A stretch of DNA of 64,000 bases from Rhodoferax aquaticus (GCF_006974105.1 NZ_CP036282.1:3162001-3226000); one strand, 5' to 3'. Counted from the stretch's first letter, positions 45,333 to 53,918 are shown. The notes: generated by a model not told the origin, from the sequence alone. A program made the numbers and translations.

Positions 45333-45890
45333 GTGCCTGACCAAGAAGACCAAAATACAAAAGCATCTGAGTCAACAGAGGTCGCGCCAGAAGATGCCCA
45401 GCCCACCGGGACCAAGAGCTCACTAAGCATTGAAGGCGACAACAACCTGGTGCTGGTAATTGAGAAAATGCTCACCAAATTGACCGAGTCGCGTCTGCAG
45501 GCCGACTTCTATCAAACCACAGGCATGCGCTGCAGCCGGAACGTGAGGGTGCTCATGGAAAAACTGATGGAAGACTACGGTTTTACGTCCCATGAACTCA
45601 AGCGGCCCTGGCGCTCTGGTGCGCTTGTCCCCGATAGAAAGACCGGCGGCATCAAAGTCGCGTCGCGTGTGTTCGATCTGGCATTTGGTTGGGGTGGTGT
45701 CGCTTTGGCAACGCTACTGTATTTGCCGCTATCTATTGGGCTGATGACGATCCCGTCAACACTGCAGTCACTGCTAGGGCTCGCAATTGCAAGTTGTTTT
45801 TACGTGCTAGCCATTTTTGGGTGTTGCTACCAAATGTTATGGCCGCAAAAAACCGCCATCAGGGTAGCGCTTGCGCTTGGTGCAGATTGA
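45333..45890 (+). CDS. Membrane protein linked to the repressor, unknown
   Basis: 185 residues, GTG start with a good GGGAG site, 26 bp after the repressor. The acidic, disordered N-terminus ends in LSIEGDNNLVLVIEKM, echoing the repressor C-terminus. A helical middle follows, with SHELKRPWRSGALVPDRKTG, and two membrane helices at the C-terminus (GVALATLLYLPLSIGLM, LASCFYVLAIFGCCYQ-like). Probably co-transcribed with the repressor. Function unknown. Confidence 0.6.
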   Translation: MPDQEDQNTKASESTEVAPEDAQPTGTKSSLSIEGDNNLVLVIEKMLTKLTESRLQADFYQTTGMRCSRNVRVLMEKLMEDYGFTSHELKRPWRSGALVPDRKTGGIKVASRVFDLAFGWGGVALATLLYLPLSIGLMTIPSTLQSLLGLAIASCFYVLAIFGCCYQMLWPQKTAIRVALALGAD

Positions 45891-46190
45891 TGCGCGACCC
45901 GACTTCCAGCCATTGGTGTCCCTGACAGGCGACAGCAAATCAACGTTTTGCGCGACATTGCTGCGCTGTTGGCGGAAATCTCGCTCCTCAATTTTGAGGA
46001 ACCAAACGCAATCTCGCGCCCCAATCTTGGGGAGCCAGATTCCATCAGCGGACGCAATTTTGCGCCGGCTACCTACACCGACAAGCGCGGCAAAACCTAC
46101 GCCGAATACCGACTGAGCCGCGACGGCTTCAGTTTGCTCGCCATGGGGTTCACAGGACGCGAGGCCAAAGTTCTCAACCAGGAGCAATAA
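45871..46190 (+). pseudogene. Rha-like phage regulatory protein remnant
   Basis: Two reading frames hold pieces of one gene. Frame 1 from 45871 gives LVQIDARPDFQPLVSLTGDS, a typical opening; frame 3 from about 45930 gives INVLRDIAALLAEI and, after a variable part, YRLSRDGFSLLAMGFTGREA, the Rha core. The part between (the helix before VLRDI) is missing, and the C-terminus stops soon after GREA instead of continuing through the family's last helices. So an internal deletion with frameshift and a C-terminal loss are likely. A short TTG-started product from 45948 (80 residues) might still be made. Confidence 0.55.
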
Positions 46191-46748
46191 ATGGGACCAG
46201 TGGCCGCTAAGCTTGATGCACCACACGTTCAAGAGTTTTGCAACGCTGTGGCTCTAGGCAGCACTGCCTATATGGTGGAGTGCCTGCCCCTGTTGCATGA
46301 GCCATTCCACCAGTGTTTCGCTATCGTGCCAAAGCAGGTGGCTGCTCAGGGCGGCCGCCAACTGACGGGCTGGGCGATTTGGGAGGTGCCGGGCCTCTTC
46401 ATCGAAGCTGAGTTCCATGCCGTTTGGCAGCGCCCAGACGGGGCTGTCGTTGACGTATGCCCGCGCCCCGTCCATTACCCACGCATCACTTTTTTGCCGG
46501 ATGCCAAACGCCAATATGTGGGCCTGCGGGTCGATAACACTCGCAAGCCGCTGATGCGTGACCCCGATTTGCTGCGCTTCCTGCACTTGTGCCAGCGCCG
46601 CTTTGTGGTGGTTAACCAGAGCGACCTCGCAAACCAGCACGGCAACATATCCAAGGCGGACAAGGCGTTGCGGGAGTTCACGCTGCTCGAAAAGGAAATG
46701 GCCAAGCTCCAGCGTCGGCTCAGTCGGCGTTACCCAACTGGTGCCTAG
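46191..46748 (+). CDS. Conserved hypothetical protein
   Basis: 185 residues. The middle, GWAIWEVPGLFIEAEFHAVW and ITFLPDAKRQYVG, resembles a widespread uncharacterised family found in SEC-C-associated and phage proteins. The helical C-terminus has LREFTLLEKEMAKLQRRLSR. The ATG lies directly after the Rha-like remnant. No function can be assigned. Confidence 0.6.
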   Translation: MGPVAAKLDAPHVQEFCNAVALGSTAYMVECLPLLHEPFHQCFAIVPKQVAAQGGRQLTGWAIWEVPGLFIEAEFHAVWQRPDGAVVDVCPRPVHYPRITFLPDAKRQYVGLRVDNTRKPLMRDPDLLRFLHLCQRRFVVVNQSDLANQHGNISKADKALREFTLLEKEMAKLQRRLSRRYPTGA

Positions 46749-46774
46749 TGCGCGGCCTTTGTGAATCAGCGTTT

Positions 46775-46987
46775 TCATGGTTTCTTAAGCTCAGCGGCTA
46801 TAAGTCGCAGCTCATACCGCTCTATCTTGTCAGCTACCGGCATTTTGTCGTGAAGGTAGCGGTGAATCGTCAAAGTAGGTAACGCACCCCCACGCATGCG
46901 CAACGTGACGCCCTTGATATCCTTCGCCGACCAGTCGACACCCAGATAGTCCAGGATGTCGGTGTTTATGTCTCGCGTTTTGTTCAT
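46775..46987 (-). CDS. Small phage protein
   Basis: 70 residues from the ATG at 46987 (MNKTRDINTDILDYLGVDWS, IHRYLHDKMPVADKIERYEL). It starts 2 bp after the stop of the upstream minus-strand gene, so the two are coupled. The composition fits a small helical regulator. Function unknown. Confidence 0.6.
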   Translation of the reverse strand: MNKTRDINTDILDYLGVDWSAKDIKGVTLRMRGGALPTLTIHRYLHDKMPVADKIERYELRLIAAELKKP

Positions 46988-46989
46988 TT

Positions 46990-47265
46990 TTAGCCTGCTG
47001 CAGGCGATGCTTGAACCACAGGCAAATCTAGAACCTTGCGTGCCTGCCCTACTTGGTAGGGCATCCACTCGCAATACGGGCTGAACTCGGGTGCAGCCTG
47101 GCCTGGCTGCACCAAAGTGACCGAGGTGCGGCTGTAGGCTACGCCGTTAGCGTCAAACGCAGCCAAGTTGACCATGGTGTCCGAGTGCACAAAGGCAATG
47201 ATGGCGGCATGGATCTCGCCTTCGCTAGGGTGAAAAAGTACAACGCGGCCGATAGTAGGTTTCAT
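46990..47265 (-). CDS. Conserved phage protein next to the lysis genes
   Basis: 91 residues: MKPTIGRVVLFHPSEGEIHA, AAIIAFVHSDTMVNLAAFDA, and a Cys/Trp-containing end EFSPYCEWMPYQVGQARK. This conserved small beta protein is common in betaproteobacterial phages. It is divergent from the endolysin gene. Function unknown. Confidence 0.7.
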   Translation of the reverse strand: MKPTIGRVVLFHPSEGEIHAAIIAFVHSDTMVNLAAFDANGVAYSRTSVTLVQPGQAAPEFSPYCEWMPYQVGQARKVLDLPVVQASPAAG

Positions 47266-47334
47266 GGTGATGTTTCTCGGTGTGAGGTGTTTGGGTCAGA
47301 GCCATTCAGTTTCGTGATGCACGGCTGCAACCAG

Positions 47335-47354
47335 TAAATGAATTGCTTCACTTA
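47335..47354 (+). promoter_or_regulatory. Late-promoter dyad TAAATGA-N6-TCACTTA (lysis operon)
   Basis: Both half sites are identical to those at 35513-35532; the 6-bp spacer differs. It ends 34 bp before the endolysin ATG (33 bp in the other copy). No good -10 box is visible between dyad and gene, as expected if an activator is required. Probable site of the Mor-like activator. Confidence 0.65.
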
Positions 47355-47388
47355 CTAGCGCTTGCGCGCGCGCGGCAAAGTTGCGGGT

Positions 47389-47904
47389 ATGACTGACGCA
47401 AACAACCGTTCCCTTATCGCCGTGCTGGTGTTGTCAGCTGCCGGGTTTGTAGGTCTGGCGCTGGATGAGGGTTACACCTCTGTGGCCATACCAGACCCGG
47501 TGCTCGGCACCAAGGTACCGACCATTGGCTTTGGTACCACCGAAGGTGTGAAGATGACCGACACCACCACGCCCCCCAAAGCGATGCAACGGGCATTGGC
47601 AGACGTGAGCAAGTACGAGGGGGCTGTAAAGCGCTGCGTGCATGTGCCTCTGTACCAATACGAGTACGACGCCTATATCAACCTGGCCTACAACATTGGT
47701 GGCAATGCCTTTTGCAACAGCACATTGGTCAAGAAGGCCAATGCCCAAGACTACAGCGGTGCATGCAACGCAATTTTGCAATGGCGCAAGGTTGGCGATG
47801 TCGATTGCTCAGCACCTGGCAGCAAGGCTTGCCCTGGTCTGTGGAAGCGCAGATTGCGACTACAGGCACAGTGCCTTGGCCAAACCACAGAGGCTGAACA
47901 ATGA
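47389..47904 (+). CDS. Endolysin (GH24 lysozyme, signal-anchor type)
   Basis: 171 residues from the ATG at 47389. The N-terminal hydrophobic stretch (LIAVLVLSAAGFVGLAL) is weak and not followed by a cleavage site, as in signal-anchor-release endolysins such as R21. Catalytic pattern: Glu in LALDEGYTSVAIPDPV, the Asp nine residues later, and the Thr in PTIGFGTTEG. The second half has the GH24 pattern YEYDAYINLAYNIGGNAFCN. Four Cys may control activation. No separate holin is evident. Confidence 0.88.
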   Translation: MTDANNRSLIAVLVLSAAGFVGLALDEGYTSVAIPDPVLGTKVPTIGFGTTEGVKMTDTTTPPKAMQRALADVSKYEGAVKRCVHVPLYQYEYDAYINLAYNIGGNAFCNSTLVKKANAQDYSGACNAILQWRKVGDVDCSAPGSKACPGLWKRRLRLQAQCLGQTTEAEQ

Positions 47905-48434
47905 CCAGGCTGCTAACTACCGTGGCGGCGCTACTCGCATGGAGTGCTTTGTCGTTTTACGTTGGCTTTGCCTCTGGCGACGCGCAGCGCAACGCCAGCT
48001 GGCTTACCAAGCAAACAACGTACGAGCGCCAGGCCAAGGAGGCGCTGCAAGCTGCCCAGGCACGGGGCGATGCACTCACCACCGGGTTGCTAACGCTGCA
48101 AACCCAAATCAATCAACTCACAACGGAGAAACAACATGCAATCAAGCTTGCTACGACTGGGCGCGTGTGTCTGGGTGCTGATGCTTTGCGCGTGCTCGAC
48201 AAGTCCCCTGGCATCACGGTCAGTGGACCACCCCAAACCCCCGGCAGCGCTGCTGCAGCGGGTGAAGCCATTGCCGCCCATACCGACTTCGCCTCCCACT
48301 TCGCCAGTGACACCGATATCGGCCTCTGGATCATTGACGCCGGGGCTAGCTACGAGGTTTGCCGCGCCCGTCTTGACGCCTTGATTGACTGGAACTTGGG
48401 GCTAGTAAGCACTGCGACACACCATGATTATTGA
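47901..48434 (+). CDS. Rz-like spanin subunit (i-spanin)
   Basis: 177 residues, overlapping the endolysin by 4 bp. One N-terminal membrane helix (TTVAALLAWSALSFYVGFAS), then a periplasmic coiled coil (KQTTYERQAKEALQAAQARG, LQTQINQLTTEKQHAI). This is the inner-membrane spanin that fuses the membranes at lysis, with the embedded Rz1. Confidence 0.8.
   Translation: MTRLLTTVAALLAWSALSFYVGFASGDAQRNASWLTKQTTYERQAKEALQAAQARGDALTTGLLTLQTQINQLTTEKQHAIKLATTGRVCLGADALRVLDKSPGITVSGPPQTPGSAAAAGEAIAAHTDFASHFASDTDIGLWIIDAGASYEVCRARLDALIDWNLGLVSTATHHDY
48136..48384 (+). CDS. Rz1-like lipoprotein (o-spanin), nested in Rz
   Basis: 82 residues in another frame entirely inside the Rz gene. Signal peptide LRLGACVWVLMLCAC with lipobox LCAC, followed by a Pro-rich mature part (HPKPPAALLQRVKPLPPIP), exactly the Rz1 type. 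Nested Rz/Rz1 is the classical arrangement in lambda. Confidence 0.78.
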   Translation: MQSSLLRLGACVWVLMLCACSTSPLASRSVDHPKPPAALLQRVKPLPPIPTSPPTSPVTPISASGSLTPGLATRFAAPVLTP

Positions 48435-48822
48435 ACTCAACCTGGCCAATCTGATTTTCATCATCATCGCCATCATTGGCGCCTATTGGGCGCTGGCCAA
48501 GATGTTTCTGTCGCAGTTTCAGCGGAGTCTGAACGAGCGCTTCGAGGCACAAGACTTAGCCCGCAAGGAAAAACATGCACAGCTCAATGTGCGCTTGGAC
48601 GGCATAGAAGCCACGAGCCGTGAAGAGGCCAGCCAATGGCAGCGCATAGAGCGCGAGCTCTTGAGCCTTAAGGCTGAAATGCCCCGTGAGTACCTGCGCC
48701 GCGACGACTATGCCCGCGAAGTCAAAGCGCTGCACGACGCAGTGCAGCGCGACATATTGCCGATGCGCCAAAGCCTGACGCGCATTGAGGACTTCTTACT
48801 GCACAACAAGGGGACTATGTGA
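48424..48822 (+). CDS. Membrane-anchored coiled-coil protein (DUF2730-like)
   Basis: 132 residues. An N-terminal membrane helix (LIFIIIAIIGAYWALAKMFL) then continuous coiled coil (REEASQWQRIERELLSLKAE). It resembles the Mu gp24/25-type DUF2730 protein located between lysis and terminase genes. Function unknown. Confidence 0.65.
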   Translation: MIIELNLANLIFIIIAIIGAYWALAKMFLSQFQRSLNERFEAQDLARKEKHAQLNVRLDGIEATSREEASQWQRIERELLSLKAEMPREYLRRDDYAREVKALHDAVQRDILPMRQSLTRIEDFLLHNKGTM

Positions 48823-49112
48823 GCGAATACGCCAACTTTCTAAGGGCTGACTTGCGCTTGGTGATTTTGCGCATCTTGTCAGAGATGCCAGGGTACCGGG
48901 CCAACAGTTCTATCTTGGCCAACTTACTGCACCAGATGGGCCATGCAACCACGCGCGACCAAGCCAAGACTGAGATGCGTTGGTTGGCTGAGCAAGGCCT
49001 TCTCAAGCTGGAGGAGGTCGGTTCGGTCATTGTGGCCACACTGACTGAGCGTGGGCAAGATGTGGCCGAGGGCCGCAGCCAGGTGGACGGCATTGCACGC
49101 CCGAGGGCTTGA
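48819..49112 (+). CDS. Winged-helix protein (Mu gp26-like)
   Basis: 97 residues, GTG start overlapping the previous stop. ADLRLVILRILSEMPGYRAN and LLHQMGHATTRDQAKTEMRW with a wing LEEVGSVIVATLTERGQDVA, the VpaChn25-type winged helix found just before small terminase genes in Mu-like phages. Confidence 0.75.
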   Translation: MSEYANFLRADLRLVILRILSEMPGYRANSSILANLLHQMGHATTRDQAKTEMRWLAEQGLLKLEEVGSVIVATLTERGQDVAEGRSQVDGIARPRA

Positions 49113-49115
49113 CCC

Positions 49116-49685
49116 ATGGGCCGCAAATCTACCGTAGACCGCTTGCCCCCCGAGGTACGCAACCGCATTCAAAAGCACTTGCGCGACAACCGCCTGACGC
49201 TGGTGGAGCTGATTGCGGATCTGCATGAGCAGTTCCCCGATCTGGCCCAGAAGGGGGAGTTGCCCAGCTGGTCGTCTCTACAGCGGTACAACCAGGGCAT
49301 TCGCGAGATCGTGGCCCATGAGCGCCAGATGATGGTGGCCGCCGAAGCCTTGGTGGGCGAGCTGGGCGACAACTTTGATGCCAAGAGCGGCGCACTCTTA
49401 GCCCAGGCTGTGACCACGCTGGCGAGCAAGCGCGCCCTGCAGGCGGTGGAAGATGCGGCGAATGGCGAGGTCATGGATATCAGCGATGTGCTGGACTTGG
49501 CGCGCGCTGCAAAAACAGTGCAAGAGGCGCGCAGCTTAAACCTGAAGGAGCGCCGATCGGTAGCCGATGAAGCGCGCCGCAAGCTGCTTGAAGAGCAGAG
49601 CGAAAAACTCAAAGCCATGGGAAGCAAGGGTGGTGTTACCGAAGACACCAAGCGGGCCATACGTGAGGCACTGGGGATCGTCTGA
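49116..49685 (+). CDS. Small terminase subunit (DUF3486, Mu gp27-like)
   Basis: 189 residues: MGRKSTVDRLPPEVRNRIQK, then LRDNRLTLVELIADLHEQFP and SWSSLQRYNQGI, the DNA-binding part, followed by a helical oligomerisation part. It recognises phage DNA for packaging. The stop overlaps the next start. Confidence 0.85.
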   Translation: MGRKSTVDRLPPEVRNRIQKHLRDNRLTLVELIADLHEQFPDLAQKGELPSWSSLQRYNQGIREIVAHERQMMVAAEALVGELGDNFDAKSGALLAQAVTTLASKRALQAVEDAANGEVMDISDVLDLARAAKTVQEARSLNLKERRSVADEARRKLLEEQSEKLKAMGSKGGVTEDTKRAIREALGIV

Positions 49686-51103
49686 TGGCCAATGCGAAAG
49701 GCAACGCCAGGGTCATTCCAGCCGATCGGGAAGCGATTTTCTTGCCGTTTCAAAGTAAGTGGATCAAAGACAACTCGCGCATCAAGCTCATGGAGAAGAC
49801 GCGCCAGGTCGGCGCTAGTTGGTCTACCGCGTATGCAGCCGACGAGCGTGCCGCTGCGCAGGGGGCAAGGTTTGATGAGTGGGTAAGCAGCCGGGACGAT
49901 ATCCAGGCGCGCTTGTTCATTGAAGACTGCAAGATGTGGGCGGGCATCATGAACTTGGCAGCCCAAGACTTGGGCGAAGTTGTGATTGACGCCAAAGACA
50001 AGCTGACAGCCTATGTGCTTCAGTTTGCCAGCGGCCGACGCATTCACAGCATGAGTAGCAACCCAGATGCGCAGGCCGGTAAGCGCGGGAGTCGTGTGCT
50101 GGACGAGTTTGCGCTGCACAAGGATCAACGTAAGCTGTGGGCCATTGCCTACCCAGGTATTACCTGGGGCGGCAATATGGAAATCATTAGCACGCACCGG
50201 GGGTCGCATAGCTTTTTCAATGGCCTGATCCGTGAGGCACGTGAGAAAGGCAACCCCAAGAAAATTAGTTTGCACCGCGTCACGCTGCAAGACGCGTTAG
50301 ACCAAGGGTTCCTCTACAAGCTGCAGCAAGCCTTGCCAGCCGACGCCGAGCAACAGGTGATGACCGAGGCGGAGTACTTCGAGTTCATCAAGAACGGGTG
50401 TGCCGATCAAGAGTCGTTCGACCAGGAATACATGTGCGTGCCTGCGGATGACAACGCCAAGTTTTTGGAGTACGGGCTGATCACTGGCTGCGAGTACGCC
50501 GCAGGCATCGTTTGGCAAAGGGACTTGGACGATGTGTTCACTGGCCAGTTGTTCTGCGGCGTGGATATCGGTCGCAAGAAGGACTTGACAGTCTTATGGG
50601 TGATCGAGAAGCTGGGCGATGTGTTCTATACGCGCCGCGTGGAGACCATGGCCAATATGCGCAAGAGCGCACAAGAGGCCATCTTGTACCCATGGTTTGC
50701 CATCTGCAGCCGCATTTGTATCGACGCCACTGGGCTGGGTATTGGCTGGGCAGATGACGCGCAAGACAAGTTTGGCGAACGCCGGGTGGAGGCTATCACC
50801 TTCACTGGGCAGGTCAAAGAAGCTTTGGCATACCCCGTGCGTGGAGCGATGGAAGACCACACGCTGCGCATTCCAGATGACCCAGTGGTTCGCGCAGACC
50901 TTCGCAAAGTGCAAAAGACGGTGACAGCAGCTGGAAACATTCGCTTTGTGGCGGAGAGCACACCTGACGGCCATGCGGACCGATTTTGGGCTTTGGCTTT
51001 GGCGCTGCACGCGGGCTCTGGTGACAGTGGTCCTGTGGTGGCCACCAGCAGGCCACGCTCGGCCATCGAAACCATTGGCAGCATCAACCTCGCAGGCTAT
51101 TGA
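49685..51103 (+). CDS. Large terminase subunit (Mu gp28-like)
   Basis: 472 residues. ATPase domain with a Walker A-like EKTRQVGASWSTAYA and Walker B SRVLDEFALHKD; nuclease domain starting GVDIGRKKDLTVLWVIEK and containing CIDATGLGIGWADDA, RNase-H-like. It drives DNA packaging and cuts at headful. Confidence 0.9.
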   Translation: MANAKGNARVIPADREAIFLPFQSKWIKDNSRIKLMEKTRQVGASWSTAYAADERAAAQGARFDEWVSSRDDIQARLFIEDCKMWAGIMNLAAQDLGEVVIDAKDKLTAYVLQFASGRRIHSMSSNPDAQAGKRGSRVLDEFALHKDQRKLWAIAYPGITWGGNMEIISTHRGSHSFFNGLIREAREKGNPKKISLHRVTLQDALDQGFLYKLQQALPADAEQQVMTEAEYFEFIKNGCADQESFDQEYMCVPADDNAKFLEYGLITGCEYAAGIVWQRDLDDVFTGQLFCGVDIGRKKDLTVLWVIEKLGDVFYTRRVETMANMRKSAQEAILYPWFAICSRICIDATGLGIGWADDAQDKFGERRVEAITFTGQVKEALAYPVRGAMEDHTLRIPDDPVVRADLRKVQKTVTAAGNIRFVAESTPDGHADRFWALALALHAGSGDSGPVVATSRPRSAIETIGSINLAGY

Positions 51104-51126
51104 GCCGCAACCTAAGGGCCACAACC

Positions 51127-52578
51127 ATGGCAATTCAAACACCCATTACCGACCACCTGGCCACGCGCGCCAACTCCATCGACTTTTCAACCTTGGGCAT
51201 GCTGCTGCCCAACCCAGACCCGATCTTGAAAGCCCAGGGCAAGGATATTTCCACGTACCGCGAAATGCGCACCGATTCACACATTGGGGGTTGCATCCGG
51301 CGTCGCAAGGCCGCCGTGCAGGCTTTAGAGTGGGGTTTGGACAAGGGTAAATCCAGCAGCCGGGCGTTCAAGGCGGTGCAGGACATGCTGGACGGCATTA
51401 AGCTGGCCCGCATCATTGCCCAAATGCAGGAGAGCACGCTGTACGGCTATCAGCCTATGGAGGTCATTTGGTCGCAGCGAGGTGGGCTGTTTGTTCCGGC
51501 AGACATCTTGGCTAAACCGCCAGAGTGGTTTTGCTTTGATGCAGACAATACCTTGCGCCTCAAGACCAAGGCGCACCCCATGACGGGCGAGCTGGTGCCC
51601 CAGTACAAGTTTCTGCTACCGCGCCAGGAGCCGACTTACAAGAATCCTTATGGTTTTGCCGACTTGGCCATGTGTTTCTGGCCGTTGATGTTCAAAAAGA
51701 ATGGCCTCAAGTTCTGGCTGGCTTTCACAGAAAAATTCGGCAGTGCTTTTAGTGTGGGCAAGTTGCCGCGTAACGCGACAGACCCAGAACGCGATACCTT
51801 GTTGAACTCGCTGCAGGCGTTGATTCAGAATGGTGTAGCCGTCATTCCTGATGATGGTTCTGTGGAGTTGGTAGAGATGGCTGGCAAGGGAGCCAGTGCC
51901 GACCTTTACGAGCGCCTGGTTATGCACTGCCGCAGTGATATTGCCATTGCGCTGCTTGGCCAGAACCAAACCACTGAGGCCAGTGCCAACAAAGCCAGTG
52001 CCACAGCTGGCTTGCGCGTCACCGACGATCTGCGTGACGGCGACGCAGAAATCATTGCCGATTCGATCAACGAATTGATTGGCTGGTTCTGCCAGGTCAA
52101 CTTTGGAGATTTGCAGCCGCCAGTTTTCCGCATGTGGGACCAAGAAGCCCAAGACAAGCTGCAGGCCGATCGCGACAAGAGTAACCATGATGCGGGTGCA
52201 GTGTTCACCAATGCCTATTGGATGCGCGCATATGGCTACCAGGAAGGCGACCTCAAGCCCGATGGCACAGCGCCAAAGCCTGTCAATGCAAGTAGTCCTC
52301 AACAAGTGGCATTTGCCGAGGCTGGCTCTGTTGTAGATGGGGTGGACGCCATCGTCAACGATGCGATGTCAGCGTGGGAACCCGTTCTTGCGCCGATGGT
52401 GGACCCTATTCAAGCGGCGCTGGATGAATCGGTGTCTAAGGGGGAGACGGCGGCTGAGTTTCTGGCACGCTTACCTGCGATTTTGGAGACTATGAACCCT
52501 GATGCGCTGGCGCGCGCGCTGACCCATGCTGCCTTTGTGGCGCGCTTGGGTGCGCAGGCGGGTTTGTCCGATGTCTGA
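51127..52578 (+). CDS. Portal protein (DUF935, Mu gp29-like)
   Basis: 483 residues from the ATG at 51127 (AAGGG upstream); a TTG at 51100 overlapping the terminase is the alternative. DUF935 features: LPNPDPILKAQGKDISTYRE, MQESTLYGYQPMEVIWSQRG, FADLAMCFWPLMFKKNGLKF and LGQNQTTEASANKASATAGL. It forms the DNA entry ring. Confidence 0.9.
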   Translation: MAIQTPITDHLATRANSIDFSTLGMLLPNPDPILKAQGKDISTYREMRTDSHIGGCIRRRKAAVQALEWGLDKGKSSSRAFKAVQDMLDGIKLARIIAQMQESTLYGYQPMEVIWSQRGGLFVPADILAKPPEWFCFDADNTLRLKTKAHPMTGELVPQYKFLLPRQEPTYKNPYGFADLAMCFWPLMFKKNGLKFWLAFTEKFGSAFSVGKLPRNATDPERDTLLNSLQALIQNGVAVIPDDGSVELVEMAGKGASADLYERLVMHCRSDIAIALLGQNQTTEASANKASATAGLRVTDDLRDGDAEIIADSINELIGWFCQVNFGDLQPPVFRMWDQEAQDKLQADRDKSNHDAGAVFTNAYWMRAYGYQEGDLKPDGTAPKPVNASSPQQVAFAEAGSVVDGVDAIVNDAMSAWEPVLAPMVDPIQAALDESVSKGETAAEFLARLPAILETMNPDALARALTHAAFVARLGAQAGLSDV

Positions 52579-53908
52579 CGCCACCGACTTTGCCGCGCTG
52601 AACAAGCTGGCGCCTGCGCAGGCGGTTGACTTTTTGCAGCGCCGCAAGATGTTGACCGTGACGCATTCTTGGCAGGACTTGTGGCATGAAGAGCATGCCC
52701 AGCAGTTCACCATCAGCCGCCTGACACGTGTCGATCTGCTTGCGACCATCCAGAAGATGATCACCAAGAGTGTGCAGGGTGACTTGAGCCGGCGTGACTA
52801 TATGCGCAACGCCAAGGCGGCTTTATCTGAGGCGGGCTGGTGGGGTGAGAAGACGGTGATTGACCCCGCCACTGGCCGGGAAGTGATTACCCGGTTTGAC
52901 GCAGCGCGGTTGAAGTTAATTTATGACACCAACACCCGCCAGGCGTATGCGGCGGGTCTGTGGGAGCGTGCCGAGCGCAATAAGGCCGCAATGCCTTACC
53001 TGCGCTATATCACCCAGCGCGATGCGCGCGTGCGCGAGTTACACCGGCAGTGGGACAACGTGACATTGCCTGTAGACCATCCGTTTTGGAATACGCACTG
53101 GCCGCCTTGTGGCTACCGGTGTCGGTGCCGGGCGATGTCGGTCAGCCAGCGGGAATACGACCAAGGGAAAACGCCAGACGGCAGTCCGATGAAGAAGACC
53201 GCGCCCGAGGTGCTGACACGCGACTGGGTGAACAAACGCACGGGCGAGGTCAGCGCGGTGCCGGTAGGCATTACCCCAGGCTTTGATTACAACGTAGGTC
53301 AGGCCAGCACCAGGGCAGCGGCACTGCAGAAGTTGGTGACGGACAAGCTGTCAACCCAGGAGGGAAATCTGGCTTTGACGGCAGAAGCCCTGGGCATGCA
53401 GGCACCCAAGAACGCGCAGGTGGTAGCGGACGTGCCAGATTGGAAGTCTTTGGGCTACCCAGACTTGCGGCTTGCCAAGAATGTGGCAGTGGCACCAGAG
53501 CTATTGCCTGGTGTGCAGACGAACGCGGAGGCGGTGGTGATATTGCGCGACGCACTGGGCATACCTGAAGGCGGCGCGGTGGTAGTAACCACGCCCATTG
53601 AGGCTGTCACTATCCTGGATAGCACCTTGCTGCATGTGGTGGAAAAACGGCGCGATCAGCGTGAGCGGTTTGCCAACTTCGTTTTGCCCACGTTGCAGTC
53701 ACCGTCTGAAATATGGGAAGTGGCCTATGACGACGCCACGCTTCGCAGGCGCTATCTCAAGGTGTTTAGCGGCTCAAAGTATGACCTGTTTGTGATGGTC
53801 AAGGTGGAGCCTGATGGCGGCATCTTCTGGAACATGATGCAGCGGGATCGCAAAGGCCTCAATGCTTTGCGGGTGGGTGAGCGGGTTTATGTGGACCCTG
53901 CGCTGTAA
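52571..53908 (+). CDS. MuF head-morphogenesis protein with C-terminal PBECR2-like nuclease domain
   Basis: 445 residues from the ATG at 52571, overlapping the portal by 8 bp. The MuF module (about 40-230) includes RRDYMRNAKAALSEAGWWGE, LIYDTNTRQAYAAGLWERAE, YLRYITQRDARVRELHRQWD and the metal-binding-like THWPPCGYRCRCRAMS. The C-terminal 130 residues (DSTLLHVVEKRRDQRERFAN, SEIWEVAYDDATLRRRYLKV, FWNMMQRDRKGLNALRVGER) match the PBECR2 type of RelE/barnase-like RNase domains found on MuF proteins. Such fused domains are packaged and may be injected into the host. Confidence 0.82.
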   Translation: MSDATDFAALNKLAPAQAVDFLQRRKMLTVTHSWQDLWHEEHAQQFTISRLTRVDLLATIQKMITKSVQGDLSRRDYMRNAKAALSEAGWWGEKTVIDPATGREVITRFDAARLKLIYDTNTRQAYAAGLWERAERNKAAMPYLRYITQRDARVRELHRQWDNVTLPVDHPFWNTHWPPCGYRCRCRAMSVSQREYDQGKTPDGSPMKKTAPEVLTRDWVNKRTGEVSAVPVGITPGFDYNVGQASTRAAALQKLVTDKLSTQEGNLALTAEALGMQAPKNAQVVADVPDWKSLGYPDLRLAKNVAVAPELLPGVQTNAEAVVILRDALGIPEGGAVVVTTPIEAVTILDSTLLHVVEKRRDQRERFANFVLPTLQSPSEIWEVAYDDATLRRRYLKVFSGSKYDLFVMVKVEPDGGIFWNMMQRDRKGLNALRVGERVYVDPAL

Positions 53909-53918
53909 GGCGCTGAAC

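Noticed and set aside
46254..46778. 174-codon minus-strand frame
   Set aside because: The plus-strand protein contains a recognisable conserved core (GWAIWE...EAEFHAVW).
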